Shown one piece after another: positions 34,990 to 46,987 of a DNA stretch of 64,000 nucleotides (positions are counted from its first letter, which is position 1; each line of letters begins with the position of its first letter). The position numbers and the translations under genes are program-made. The notes beneath the pieces were generated by a model. It did not search any database. It saw only the letters and a program-made list of their open reading frames with translations, and was not told the origin of the DNA. This DNA is from Saccharina japonica (taxonomy: Eukaryota > Sar > Phaeophyceae > Laminariales > Laminariaceae): assembly GCA_008828725.1 (NCBI GenBank), contig MEHQ01001357.1:169492-233491 (forward strand). Reading direction: 5' to 3'.

Positions 34990-35830
34990 AAGAAGAGTGG
35001 GGTGCGGTATCGGGGGGTCGTTGAGGCGGCGGACCATTTCATGGCGAGGTGGGACAGGGCCGGAGTGGAGAGGAACCGGCTACGGCATGCGGCTGAGGAC
35101 GCCTAGAGAGGCGACACGGACAGGAGGGGGGGGGGCAGGGGCGGCTGTACTGTGATACAACAACAACAGCAGTCGTCGAATGCAGAAACGAAATGGTAGA
35201 TCGTGCGGCAAGGTATCGGTTCGACTAGCCCTTGAATTCAAATATTTTTTATTTTGTTTGTTTCTTGTTGACTTGTTCACTGGGGGGGGGGCGGCAGATG
35301 TAGCACCGGCTCTTGACACCGCTATTGATGAGAGTAGGAAGGAGATGGCAGAAGATAAAGGTGTGATATGGTCCCCGTATCGGTTTAGTAGCAGAGACGG
35401 GAACTTGTTATTATCATCGCCTTGAGAACGATTTTTCTCTTTCCCTCTCTTCTAGTGTCTTCTTTATTGCTTTTTTCCTTGTTTCTCCCTTTGTTACCGC
35501 CCTATGACGGTGTCTTCCTCTTCTTCGTGTTGCTCCGTCCGTGCAGCAGTTAGTTATATGTTCCTCTTGGGTGCGTGCGCTTTTCTTCTAGGGGCACTTC
35601 TGTCTCCCTGCGTCCTTATTTGTATTATGTTTCGTTTCAGATTTGTTTTTTGTCTTTTTGTTCTTATTTTTCGGTTCGGCTCGTTTCGTTGTGTTCTCTC
35701 GTACCCGGTACGTTAGCATCTCACTTGCTTTACCCATTCATTTACGTTTATTTTGTTTTGTTTTTTCTCTGTTTCACAGAGTCTGTGACCTGTGACGACA
35801 TAATTACAGTAATTAGTATACTAATTATCT
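34990..35830. other. No recognisable gene
   Basis: Contains short G runs (35122-35135, 35281-35290) and a T-rich, low-complexity segment at 35430-35770. Part of the latter (TCGTACCCGGTACGTTAGCATC, 35698-35719) matches the complement of 55935-55975, so it is a dispersed repeat. Confidence 0.45.
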
Positions 35831-35916
35831 GACGCATGCTGCGGTAGAGGTGCACCATGTTTTTTCTTAGGGATGCGTATTTCCTCGCTCGGAACCCGAA
35901 ATTTTACGGGAAACAG
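35831..35916. mobile_element. Truncated T2-family end fused to a GGGATGCGTATTTCC module
   Basis: GACGCATGCTGCGGTAGAGGTGCACCATG is a T2 left end that is immediately replaced by AGGGATGCGTATTTCC..CCCGAAAT. That module recurs inverted at 40768-40812. Confidence 0.55.
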
Positions 35917-36161
35917 ACGCATGCTACGATAGAGGTGCACCATATTTTTTCTGAGCTCCTCACTTAAGGAGCGTCATACCTCACCGAAAAAATGATTTTG
36001 GAGGAAAATAAAAGTGCTGCCGGATGCGAAATCTCATGACCGAAGTATACTCTGAAGCATTATTCGTCACAAAAATGAAAGTCCGACGAACTTGGGTTAA
36101 GGAGCCCGATCGTTCAGAAAACGATTCGGCCAAAAAGTGCTACCTCTACCGTGGCACGCGT
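35917..36161. mobile_element. T2-family TIR element, copy 2 (complete)
   Basis: 245 bases with inverted ends ACGCATGCTACGATAGAGGTGC and GCTACCTCTACCGTGGCACGCGT. The interior is shared with 40814-41024 (GATTTTGGAGGAAAATAAAAGTG, then ATCTCATGACCGAAG). Non-coding. Confidence 0.75.
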
Positions 36162-36169
36162 CAACAGCC

Positions 36170-37550
36170 GTTTTCAGCTTTTCGAATTTTTTTCCCTTAT
36201 TTCCTCTCATTCGAGGGGGAAAAGGCGTGATTTTTGGGGGGGGACAAAAATGATCATCCCCGGGTGGCCAATGCACTACATGAAGCACACGTATAAGATG
36301 CGTTCAGGCCCTCGGACAGTCATTTTCGATAATTTTCACTCTGCACCCTACCTGCACTAGGTACACAAGCCTCAGTATTAAATAGTAGTAGTAGTAGCAG
36401 TTGCGCACAATGCAAGTACTTCTTGTTGAGTAAATAAATGTGCATCGGTTTGAGTTGATTTTTCACTTGTTCGTGTCCTCGTTGATTTCGTCCTGCAGCC
36501 GCAGCCATTTGATACTGGAATAAAAGGACTACTACTACTGCCGTAGTGCTGATAGACAATATACTTATGTCGCGAGGTAAATCAGCAGCACAAGGCGCAA
36601 AGCAGGACGTGAGCATTTAAAGCAGTGCGCTGCTTCGTACGCGTGTAGCGATCGCGATCTTTTGCGCGACCAAACACTGAAAACATAGACGCTGGACGCC
36701 TCAACGAAATCCCAGCGTCTCAGCTGCATCTGCGCCAAGTTTACCCTTTCCATTCGATAACAGTACGCGACATATGATAAGAATCTCCTATTTTGGTTGA
36801 GACTCGCGTCTTATCTTCTCTCCGACTTAAGCAGAAATGCTTATGTTCACATTCTTATTTCGCAAAAGGGTGCAGAACACCAAATTCTTAAAAACCAAAT
36901 TAAATGCTTATATTCCAAAGGCGTTCCAAACGCCATTTTAGTTGTGCAAAGGCTTACGTACGAGTATTTTTTCTTGAGCGGTTGTTGTTAAGATATACAG
37001 TTCATATTTTTTCTTGAGCGGTTGTTACTGTAGTAAGATATATACAGTTCAACATAGTCGACGTCTGAGGCGTGTCCTTCCGCCAAAGCACCCCACCTAT
37101 GGGCAAAGCCATGCGAAGCCCCCCCTCGCTACGGACATCAACACGGCGTTCAAGGATGCCCGTTGAGTGGCAAGAAGTGTCGGTCAAGGATCCCTCCCTC
37201 GGCCTTCAACTCGGCAAGCGCCGGAAGGTCCTTCAAAGCGTTGCGGGATACATTCATCGCCGCGGACCCTCACCACGGCAAATCGTCCGCCACACAATGC
37301 AGCGCAGGTCGAGGTACGTATATCCTCTGTTCCAAGTGTCCGCAGTACTGTACACAGTCCTTTCTTTGCTGTACAAGCGACACAACATGTACAAGCAGCA
37401 AGCGGTGCGCCGAGCTCAATCAATACGCTGAGCTGATTACATCGGCATCGCTGAGGAAGGGGTAGGAATCAAGGCTTTTCATTGTTTTGCTGACGGGGCG
37501 GTATTGACGGTAGTAACGACTGGACATGATGCTAAAACCGTCGTCGAAAT
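36170..37550. other. No recognisable gene
   Basis: A duplicated TTTTTTCTTGAGCGGTTGTT occurs at 36968-36987 and 37007-37026. Frames at 37072-37465 overlap in all three phases with no family signature. Confidence 0.45.
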
Positions 37551-37555
37551 GAATC

Positions 37556-38235
37556 CGCTGTGCCGTCTCGCTCCGTGGACAAAGTCACCTACCGTTAACT
37601 CGTACCGTCTCGTCCCGTCCACACAAATTTTCCCATTGCACTTTACCGTCCCGTCCTGCCGAGAAAAACTCCCCTTACCGTCCGGTCCCGTCGACTAAAC
37701 CTGCTTCTATTACGCCCGCCCCGCGGTCAAAAACTCCCCGTACCGTCCCGTCCAGCTATTATTATTGCCGTCACCCCTTCCCGTCGATACACCGTTAATA
37801 CTGACACTTCTTCTGTCCGTCAAATATGTCGGGAAGGCGGCGGTTGTAACGGACGGCCGTCTAGACTTAATGCACTCTACAAAATAATTTTATTTACGAG
37901 ATTATCCCGTCCCGACGAGAAAACACAAATGTTCCGCGTCCCAGCTCGCCGAGAAAAAGAGATGTGCCATCCCGTCTCGTCGACCAAACAATAATGCTGG
38001 CTCGTTCCGTCGTGAAAATATATATTTACCGTCTCCGTCCGCGTCATGAGAAAAAAAAACCCATTGTACTGGTGTACCGTCCCGTCCCGTCTAGAATTTT
38101 CGCACCAACCATCCCGTCCCGCCACGTTCCGCCTCGTCCAGACAACTATAGTTTCCATTGTTTTACCGTCCCGTCGTCAATTAATTGTTTTCCCGGCAAA
38201 CATGCCAGAACAGTCCCGCCCCGTTCCGTCTCGAA
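37556..38235. repeat. CCGTCCCGTC word tract
   Basis: Scattered CCGTCCCGTCC, CCGTCTCGT and related words at roughly 40-60 base spacing over about 680 bases, with AT-rich spacers. Same style as the GACCCG and ACCGG tracts; the words are nearly all on the plus strand. Confidence 0.65.
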
Positions 38236-38860
38236 TATTGCTTCGTACGAGTAGCCATAAAAAAGCGTTCAAGGGCGGAAAAATAATAATTATTTGGGAT
38301 TTACATGCTCGAGGAGGAGACGGGATTTCTTTTGGCGGAAATTATCCATAAGTTTGCAAATTAAACCATGTTTTGGAGAAAACGTCACATGTTTCTGCAT
38401 GTTTGGTCAATTTTTGAAAGAAAAGGCAGCTTGTTGTGGCCTTTAGGGAGTGTCTGCGCAGTTTCTAATTATTCTGGACTGCAGTGCAATGATGGGAATT
38501 CTTATACGCCGATCCCTTGCAATTCCCCATGTATGTGCTAATTCTTATTTCCTCATCGAGTTCAGCACAAATGCTTAGTTAGCTGTAAATTCTTAATTTT
38601 CGCAAAATCTCAGCCTCAAACTCTTAATTACAAGAACGGTGGGAATGAGGAGCGTGACAGACGCCTTCAAGTGGTCAAACTCCTAACTGCATTAAGCTAC
38701 TGCGTTGGCGGCTCTTCTCTTTTTGCTGTGTTCCTGCAATTAATTGTCATTGATGGGATCGTTTTTTATTCTAAGCGATTTGGGTCAGCACATAAACCTT
38801 TTTTTACTGACCGGCAGGTAATTGATGGGTGTGCGTGGTGGGTGAGAGATTTACTGGGTT

Positions 38861-39268
38861 GGTCGGTTGGTCCCTCGGCTGGTAGTCCCACAATCACCAA
38901 CACCACCCACCAACATTTACTGTTAATTAAGCGATGCGTGTCAGCGCAAAAACCTTGTACGAGTACAGAGAAAAATGTACCAGTAAACAAATACTATCTG
39001 AATCATTTCATAATTCGTTTTTGTTGTATGATCTTTTTGCTCGTATTTTGTAAAATCTGTATCAGGTATCAGGTCGGTTGGTCCCTGGGCTGGTAGTCCT
39101 ACAATCACCAACACCACCCACCAACATTTATTGTTAAGCGATGCGTGTCAGCGCAAAAACCTTGTACAGAGAAAAATGCAAACTAAGAAATCTGAATCAT
39201 TTCAGAATTCGTTTTTATTTGTATTGTCTTTTTGCTCGTATTTCGTAAAATCTGTATCATTTCAGAAA
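38861..39268. repeat. ~205-base tandem duplication
   Basis: Unit 1 (38861-39070) and unit 2 (39073-39268) share GGTCGGTTGGTCCCT, CAATCACCAACACCACCC, AGCGATGCGTGTCAGCGC and TTTTTGCTCGTATTT in order. Confidence 0.8.
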
Positions 39269-39299
39269 TCGTGTTTTATTGTCTTTTTGTTTTCTGCAT

Positions 39300-40230
39300 C
39301 TCTCAGCAGCAGCAGCAGATAAGAAATGGGATGGACAAAAAAAACAAAATGCTGCTGCTGCTGAACGAGTGCGTACCAGGAACCACCACCAAACCACGGG
39401 ACGAAGCCACCACCAACCACCACCAGCCACTACGAGCAACAACAACTTCTGGTGCTCCTGCGGCTCGTGGGGCAGGGGTGGTGGCGGTGGTGGTGATGGT
39501 CGTCGTTGTGGTGTTTGCTGGTGATGGTGGTGTGTGTGCTGTGTGCGATGATGGTCTTCCTCTTCTCGTCCGATCATCACCGTTGTTGCTCTACTGCCGA
39601 GAAATGTGGTCTTCAGTTTCAACCCTTGACAGCCTTGACATGCCGTGACTGTCACCAAACAACTAGTTTTTAGTGTGGAACACGCCACCCTACACCCTTG
39701 ACAGCGCATGTTTTGCCTTGCTTGACATGTCTCCTCATCGTTGCTATATACTACTGCTAGTTTGCTCTACTGCCGAGAAATCCCAGTGACACAATTTGGT
39801 ACTGGCAACAGTTTAGGGCAGTCACTACCGCCTAGCTCTCCGATCTCGGCACGGCTTTCGACACGAATAGCACAGGACGGTCGGCACAAATAGCGGGCCT
39901 CTATCAGTCCCGAGCGTGTCTGAATCGGTTCAGTGTACGCGTCGCGCGCCAAAAAAAAGCAAAGCGAACGAAGTGCGAAGTGCGAAGTGCAGACGAAGTG
40001 CGAGGGACGAGCAGACAGACAAACCTCAATATTAAGGATTCTTTAAATAAAGCCACGCTGCGGCAGCTTTCAGAACTGTTTTTTGTCCGTTTGTGTCCGT
40101 TCGCGACCAGGGGGGTACACCCCCACGGGCACGTACCCAACCCATTAGGAAGAGCATCTATTGATGCTTCGAAGGGCTGCGCCCTTCTCAGCATCAAATA
40201 TCTCCTCATTATCAGGCGTACTGCTGTACG
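39300..40230. other. No recognisable gene; CAG and GGTGGT-rich patches
   Basis: CAGCAGCAGCAG at 39304-39320, a GTGGTGGTG patch at 39475-39540, and a short AAGTGCGAAGTGCGAAGTGC repeat at 39968-39990. Frames across these are compositional. Confidence 0.5.
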
Positions 40231-40449
40231 CTAGCTCATATATATATGTGATTATATTTTATAATATTTATAGTACATTCCTTCGATGATTCCGCTCGCC
40301 ATAACATCCAATTCCTCTGTATGATACTCGTATCTGTGTGACATAGCAGGGGGCTATGGGCACCTACGTAGCGTTCTGTTCTGCTGCACAGCTTATTCGT
40401 AGCAGCGTTTGAAAAAAAAGTGAAAATAAATAAAAAAACGGGGAGCTCC

Positions 40450-40660
40450 TATTTGCAGCATGCAGGCTGCAAAAGAAAAACACAGCACGAAAAAATATAC
40501 TAGTTTTTGGGGCACGGATGAACATTTATTTGGTTAGGGCTAGGGTTAGGGTTAGGGTTAGTCTAGCCGCCAAAAATATATATAATGTTCATCCGGGCCC
40601 CAACAGCTAGTATATGTTTTCGTGCTGTGTTTTTCTTTTGCAGCCTGCATACTGCAAATA
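40450..40660. mobile_element. Foldback element with a TTAGGG loop
   Basis: Arms of about 75 bases (40450-40528 and 40585-40660) pair almost end to end: TATTTGCAGCATGCAGGCTG with CAGCCTGCATACTGCAAATA, then CTTTTGCAG/GTGCTGTG blocks, then GGGGCACGGATGAACATT with AATGTTCATCCGGGCCCC. The loop at 40532-40561 is GGTTAGGGCTAGGGTTAGGG followed by GTTAGGGTTAG. No coding capacity. Confidence 0.8.
40532..40561. repeat. Interstitial telomere-type (TTAGGG)n tract
   Basis: Five units, one of them variant (CTAGGG), in the foldback loop. It is flanked on both sides by ordinary repeat DNA, so this is not a chromosome end. Confidence 0.9.
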
Positions 40661-40813
40661 GGCGCTGTAAAAAAAACGGGGGTTTCCATTCTACATGGAG
40701 GCGTTATTTTCCCGGGGATAGGGGACGCAAACATAATTTCCCCTGAAAAACAATATTGCCTCGAGCCATATTAATTTCGGGTAATTACTGCTACCGGGAA
40801 ATACGCATCCCTG

Positions 40814-41024
40814 TTTTTTTCTGAGCTCCTCACTTAAAGAGCGTCATACCTCACCGAAAAAATGATTTTGGAGGAAAATAAAAGTGCTGCCGGATGAGAA
40901 ATCTCATGACCGAAGCATACTCTGAAACATTATTCGTCACAAAGATGAAAGTCCGACGAATTTGGATTGAGGAACCCGATCGTTCAGAAAACGATTCAGC
41001 CAAAACGTGCTACCTCTACCGTGT
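40814..41024. mobile_element. T2-family element, left end missing
   Basis: Matches 35945-36152 closely (CTGAGCTCCTCACTTAA, GATTTTGGAGGAAAATAAAAGTG, GCTACCTCTACCGTG). The left terminus is replaced by the GGGAAATACGCATCCC module, and the right terminus runs into a (TG)n tract. Confidence 0.65.
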
Positions 41025-41405
41025 GTGTGTGTGTGTTCTTCACATTAAACCTTCCTTTCTACCCGTCGACATCCAGCACACCCAGTGTCCGTGCCGATTC
41101 ATCATCCTAAAAAGGTACCAGTTCTGTGGTCACAAAACTACGACACAGAGATACTACACTCAGTGCAGTAAGCAGAGCAGACCATGCAATGCCATATGCG
41201 ACAGGCAAGACCTACCCTGCTAGCAATCCAGGTGCATGCAAGAGAAAAAAAAGAGAAAAGAAAGAAAAAAGCGAAAAGGAAAAATAATAGAAAGTAAACA
41301 TACGGAAGCAAATCAACAATCAAGCAACCAAACAAAAGCATGACAAAATGAAAAAAAATAAATAAAAAAAATAAAAAAAATGTCGTGCTTCTCCCAGATG
41401 AGATG
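41024..41405 (+). mobile_element. Dispersed repeat family R1, copy 1
   Basis: Starts at a (TG)n run and TTCTTCACATTAAACCTTCC, and continues with CGACATCCAGCACACCCAGT, GTACCAGTTCTGTGGTCAC, ACACAGAGATAC, GCAATGCCATAT, an A/G-rich stretch and GTCGTGCTTCTCCCAGA. A near-complete second copy is at 55360-55735, and partial copies are at 56066-56130, 57220-57440, 57650-57800 and 59690-59800 (inverted). Non-coding; the class is unknown. Confidence 0.65.
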
Positions 41406-43050
41406 CGACATCTAGTTAAAAGAAACCAAATGAAATGAAATGAACCGAAAAAAAACCGTAGCACGCGTCATCTCTTTACGGTTAGGAATCAGGGAAGACA
41501 ATGAAATGGGTGTACTCATATGGTTGGGTAGAAAGAACGGGCAACAACACACCCAGCAGTGTTTACGTATTGTGACGTATATACGTTTCCGTACATACAT
41601 GCGTACGCTGTTAGTTCTGCAAGGAAAGTTCCGAAACAATTCTAGTGACAGGCCGCGAGGTGAAATAGATATTAATAGTGAAACTCGCAAGGTCCACGCC
41701 ACACGCCACGGCAGGCATGCGGTAAGGCAGGATAAACGACTTGTAAATAGGGCTGGGCACTGACTGGCTGACTCAGTCAGTAGCGAGGTAAAGTGCTGTC
41801 GTCAAAATTAATCAGTATACTGGATAGCAGCAGAGTATATTGATAGGTACTACATCTTGTCTCGCTCTCCTTTCGAGCGCTCCTTTCTCCTCTCTGCTTC
41901 CGGAACGCATTTTTTTATGAGTTTCCGTCTTCTTATAAAATGGCGTGTTTCTTGGACGTACAACGAGAAAAATTATGCTGGCGAATATACTAGCCGGGTC
42001 AATCAGTAGATTACTACTGTCAGGATTTTACTACTGCCAGCACATACATACGGTGCCAGCAGTGCCCAGCCCTACTTATAATATTATTACGATCGAACAT
42101 GATCGAACTGTTGTTATGAGCAGCTTACGGCAAATATGTCAGGAGACGGGCAACCAACAAGCAGCCAGTCAGTCAAGCGCGTCTGTCAAGACCTTTCCAC
42201 CCGTCTAGACGGATTGTTCCCTATCCCCGCTAGAAAAACGTCCCATTTTCTTTACGAAAAGTATTTTTCATGCACTCATTTTCTTACTTTTTACAAAAAT
42301 ATATATGATAGATGTTGAATGTTGCGTGCTACTTGCTGCGTGCCAGAACCAATGCACCAGCACAGCACACCACCAGCAGCAGCTTCGACCGAGGCAGATA
42401 CAGACAGGCAGTCGGAAGTCAGTACCAATAAACTTATATACGTACAGGTTTTCAGGGATTTTACAAAAACAATGGGGACTTTTACTCCCTGCTATATATC
42501 ATGACATTATTATTATTACCGGCGGGGTTGTTTGCCGTCAAGGGGCACCTCCGTCAATTAAGGGCGTTTGCCTTGCTTGGCGGGTGTTGGTCAACGTGTA
42601 AAAGTGCCGTCTCCAGCGGACATCTTCGGTACAAGGCGAAGAGTGAAATATATATTCGTATAGATAGGTGGATGTACTACCTATATATTTATAGTACGAA
42701 GTGCGCGTGCGTGTGTTGTCTTCACATAATAAACGGCCTCTGAGTTCGTACTCGTGCCCTATTAATAGTGCCTGTCCTTATTCCTAAGCCTATGTACGTA
42801 CGTAGAGACATAAATATATATAAATCGATGTGGATTCCATCCTGGAGCTCGCACGAGAAATAATTTTAATTCCTGGCCGGCCTCAGTATCGGAATCTCGG
42901 CACCTCAATATCTCGAGGGTTTTTTCATTTCTTCGGGCGCTCTCTTCGAGGATCGGCTCCGACGCCCCTCGCCCTTCGTTCCCCCCGCTTACCTCGCCGA
43001 GAACGCGTTCGAGGGCAGAGAGAGTATTATACAAAAATGATGTGGTCACG
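41406..43050. other. No recognisable gene
   Basis: Mixed sequence with CAG-rich bits (42355-42385) and a partial R1-like segment at 42710-42790. No frame has family support. Confidence 0.45.
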
Positions 43051-43469
43051 GCGGTCACAAATAGAGGTGGGCACCGGTAAAAAAACCCCGGTTTAAACCG
43101 GTTTTTGGAAACCCAGCAGGCGTCGGTTTTTGAAAACAAAAAACGCGTTTTTTTTCGCTGGTTTAAACCGGTTAACCGAAAACCGGATAAAACCGGGAAA
43201 ACCGGATAAAACCGGATAAAGCCGGTTTAAACCGGTAGCACCGGACACATTTCTCACTGATTCTCTACCTAATAAACCATCACCAGTACAAACAATAGGA
43301 CACAGACAGCAGTAGAATACAAAACTTGCACGTACGACATCATCTGTATGATCTATTTTCACTTTTTTTGGACTCTTTAGAAAAAAATATGATTAACAAC
43401 CTTTTCGTCAAATTGAGTCTCTAGCTTTTGATTGAGTCTCACGTATAATTCGAATACGTCAAATGAGCG

Positions 43470-44014
43470 TGTTATCATAAAAAATTAAACCCCATTGCTT
43501 AGTCCCAACAAGGGAATCGGAGACACTTTTTTTAACGCATTTCATTCATTATTGTTGTTCTTGACCTGCGCGTATTTATTACGAATCCAGGCTACCTGGG
43601 TTGAGGTCTAAAGTCATTGTCATGAGGCAACACATGCAGAGTTCTCTAGCAGCTGGGGTGTGTGGCCAGCCCGAGCTACGGGTGCCACACAGAGAGGCAT
43701 AAATCAAGACGAGAACACAGAATCGAGACATTATGACCAACCTCAATGCCAGAGTAGGACTGGAGTCGACCGAGTCGAGAGGTGTGCTCCTACGTCCCCA
43801 GGAGAGTAGAGCAAGCTTGTGGTACTTCAGGGAAGAGTCCCCAACGGTAGATGGATAGATGGTAAGAAATTGCTTATCCTTTGATCGAAGCTGAGACCAA
43901 GGGATTATGTGAGTGAGGGAGAGGGGAAAAGACACCTCTCTCGGCGGCGGAACTATAATATGAAAACGCCTCTATGTCATCATAACTCCTGAAACGGTCA
44001 ACCCAACCGTAACA
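43470..44014 (-). repeat. 3' LTR of a Ty3/gypsy element
   Basis: 545 bases, starting on the minus strand with TGTTACGGTTGGGTTGA and ending TTTTATGATAACA, so the ends are TGTTA..TAACA. It is preceded on the minus strand by the purine-rich GCTAGGGGGCA, a plausible polypurine primer. The first 17 bases recur at 49060-49076, where the 5' LTR should begin. A 118-codon frame inside is not considered a gene. Confidence 0.75.
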
Positions 44015-44645
44015 TGCCCCCTAGCAAAATGCAAGTGACGGAATGAGCATTATGCTATCGAAATCCTGTGACTACAACCAAGTTTAAAAAGCCGCAAAGC
44101 CCCTTAACACAAATAACGGCCTCAGGGATAAACAACCAAACCGAAATCGCAAGGGCCATCAGTGGGAAATCCCTGAAAAAAACCCACACCCTTCTTTTTC
44201 ACTGCGAGTTTGGTTGCCCGACCACTATATATTCAGCGATGAAATAAGCGCAGTGTCCCCTAACGCGTAAGCATAAATCGCTTCTATTGCGTCCCCACCA
44301 ATCCAACGAAAATCGAACACAACGGAGAAGGCAAACTTCACCTCCTCGGTGTCGACCATAAGCTAAACTACAAGGCAAGGCGAAAAACAGACAACGAAAA
44401 CGGAAACCACTAGAGCTAAACGGAAGAGACCAACTCAGCCTCTTCGGTTGGAACATAAAACGCAGCAAAAAGCAAGAAATAACCACTAGATGGAGGAGGG
44501 AGATGTTCGCAGGGGGAGACCTCCGCAGGGGAAGGTCTTCGCAGGGGAAGATCGTCGAAGGGGAAGATCGTCGCAGGGGAAGATCGTCGCCGAAATTGCG
44601 GGATGAAAATGCAGATCTTCGCCGCTGCATCGAGCGTGGATCGTT
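44015..44645. other. Gypsy 3' untranslated region
   Basis: Between the pol stop and the 3' LTR. 44505-44600 holds a short tandem repeat of GGGAAGATCGTCG units. No gene. Confidence 0.55.
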
Positions 44646-46064
44646 TCAGTCCTGCAACCGTTCCATTTCGCGACGGGTCAGCTCTTCCCAGTTGTTATCG
44701 CTATAGCGCACTCGCCAGTAGCGGTCCCTGTAATCGTACACTTGCCCCTGCAGTCGAAACCCACCGCCAAAGTCTTTCCAGATGGTAAACCCTACCGGAA
44801 ACAGCGTCAGGGTTTCGCGGCGACGGAGGGCAGGGGCACGAGGAGTAGCTGAGACTGGGGTCGTGTCATTTGTCGGGTCGGGGTTGTACAAGGGCCAAAG
44901 TGCGATAAAACCGTCCAACTGCAAGGGTGTAAAACTCTGTAGCACGTCATTCTCAGTCCGCCATTCTGTCTCTACTCCCTCTCTCGATCTCCCCTTGTAC
45001 TCCCAGCTAGCAGTGCCCGAGGCAGTGGTCGTCTTGCGGCAGCTAACGAGCGAATCGAACAATGACGAATTCTCTCCTTCTACTGGCAGTTTGAAATCCG
45101 CGCCCCACGCATACTGTGCAAACTCGTCTGCTAAGGAGTGTCTCAGTGTCAGAGGTCTGAGGTGATACGGCTTTACGTCTGCGGTGGATACATTTCGGGT
45201 GCGTTGTTTTCTGCCTCGCATCGTTACTTGTACGCTTAGGCCTGTCTGTAATACTTCCGTGACCCTCCAAGGGCCTGTGTAGTGGTCGTGCTGCAGCTTC
45301 TTCCCTTTGCTGTCGCGGCGTCTGCTGCTATCTGACTCGCGCACCAGCACGAGGCTTCCCTTTTCGGCAGTCACTCCGGCTGATGGTCTCGAGATGGCCG
45401 CGTTGGCGCGGGCTTGCGCGGCCACTCTCTGGTTGTCGCGTTTCTCGAGCGCTAAGCGGACTTCCCGGAGGTTCTGTTTGCGGCGCTCCACGAAGTTGTC
45501 TAAGCCGCCGCTTTGATATGTCTCGTCTGACAGGGGTACCAATGAATCTAACGACGTGCGGGGTTTGCGACCGAACAGCAACTCGAAAGGCGTCATGTTA
45601 AAGGGTAGGGACACATCTGGTAGAGTGCGCTTGATCCATATTGCCGGTGATACGTACTTGTCCCACCTCTCGGGCCACGATCTACATAGCTCTGCTAATA
45701 GTTCCTGCAACCAACCTCCTAGTCTCTCTACAGAACCCTGACCTCGCGGGTGGTCGGCCGGGTCGAACTTAATGTCTGCATTCATCCAACGGCATGCGTG
45801 TGTCACTACTTCTGCTCTGAACTCTCTGCCACCGTCGCAACGTATTACCTTGGGTACTCCGAACGTTAGGCACAGTTCGGTAAGCGCTCGTGCTACACCT
45901 ATCGCTTGCTTTGTTTCTAGAGGGAAGCCGAATGGGAACTTGGAGGCTCGATCACCTACCAGTAGAACGTACTTGTTACCTGAAAGAGAGGCTGTGTCTA
46001 TTTTCAGGATATCCATCTGTAGTTCGTCCCACGGTTCTAGTCCGCGTCCGGGAAACATTGGCAC
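44646..46064 (-). pseudogene. Gypsy integrase core and C-terminal domain
   Basis: A 472-codon open frame on the minus strand. It has an integrase core with the three acidic residues in context: LQMDILKID, VIRCDGGREF and GQGSVERLGGWL. Then come ELLFGRKPRTSLDSL, a GPWRVTEVL domain and a C-terminal YRDRYWRVRYSDNNWEEL module. This segment looks intact, but its upstream zinc-binding part lies in another frame (46037-46510), so it cannot be translated as part of pol. In an intact element it would insert the cDNA into the host genome. Confidence 0.85.
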
Positions 46065-46510
46065 ACGCTGCTGTTGGGTCGTTTACGTCTCCTGCACCCG
46101 CATGACAACACGTATTGTCGCGTGTCGCGAATGACTGAAGGCCAGTGAAAGTGATCTAGGACTAAAGCTAACGTGGCTCTTACTCCAGAGTGACCATGGA
46201 GAGTGTGTACCAACGCGAGTACATCGGCAACCATAGATTCGGGTATGGCCGGTAGTTTCCTACCTTTTCCGTCCGCGAACTTGATTACATCGTTCTCGTC
46301 TAGACTATACCCCGTCCTGTCTGCTCCCGTGGCGCTCGCACTGCTATCCTCACACAAACGCTTGCTAACCTGACCCACATGAGCGTCGTTTCGTTGCCTT
46401 CTCGCGAAGGATACCGGGTTGGTGAGTACCTCGACAGCCCGGTGGATGACCGGTGTCTTTCTACCCGACGACAGCGTTACCTGCCCCCCTGCTGAGAGCA
46501 CTTCTCCCAC
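46037..46510 (-). pseudogene. Gypsy integrase zinc-binding (HHCC) segment
   Basis: Minus strand: HTLHGHSGVRATLALV, then HFHWPSVIRDT and LSCGCRRRKR, the H2C2 integrase finger of Ty3/gypsy pol. It is frameshifted against the integrase core near 46060. Its upstream join is disrupted by the 107-base tandem duplication at 46445-46658. Confidence 0.75.
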
Positions 46511-46658
46511 GTCGTTGTTGCTGGCGGGGTTTGGGAACGGTGCTGGCGGGGGATGACCGGTGTCTTTCTACCTGACGACAGCGTTACCTGCCCCCCTGCT
46601 GAGAGCACTTCTGCCAAGTCGTTGTTGCAGGCGGGGTTTGGGAACGGTGCTGCCGGTG
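46445..46658. repeat. 107-base tandem duplication inside gypsy pol
   Basis: 46445-46551 and 46552-46658 both run from GATGACCGGTGTCTTTCTAC through CTTCTGCCAAGTCG/CTTCTCCCACGTCG to the GGCGGGGTTTGGGAACGGTG block. The length is not a multiple of three, so it shifts the pol frame. Confidence 0.85.
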
Positions 46659-46987
46659 GCGGGGTTGTGGGGGGGGTTGACTCCACCGGCGTGGGGGTGT
46701 ACGAGCGACTACTTTCAAGGTTCTGCAGTTCTTCTCCGAGGGGTAGCTGGGCGTCGCCTAGGGGACGCAGTCGTACGGAGGGAGTGCGAATCCTGCGACC
46801 GCGGCGTAGCGTAGGGTCTATATCTAGCGCGGCACACATCGCAAAGGGCAGGGCTTGTAGGGCAAGCAAGGACGCGTCGTTAGCATCCAGAGTGAACGCT
46901 TCTAAAGGTGGGTCGGTGGGCGAGGCACTGGAGGGGGGCTCGCCACTGTCGGTAGCGTCGGAACCTACCGCGTCTATTTCCGCCAGT

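Noticed and set aside
40532-40561. Chromosome end
   Set aside because: Only about five TTAGGG units, with ordinary repeat DNA on both sides and inverted arms around it.
43579-43935. 118-codon minus-strand frame
   Set aside because: Entirely inside the gypsy LTR.
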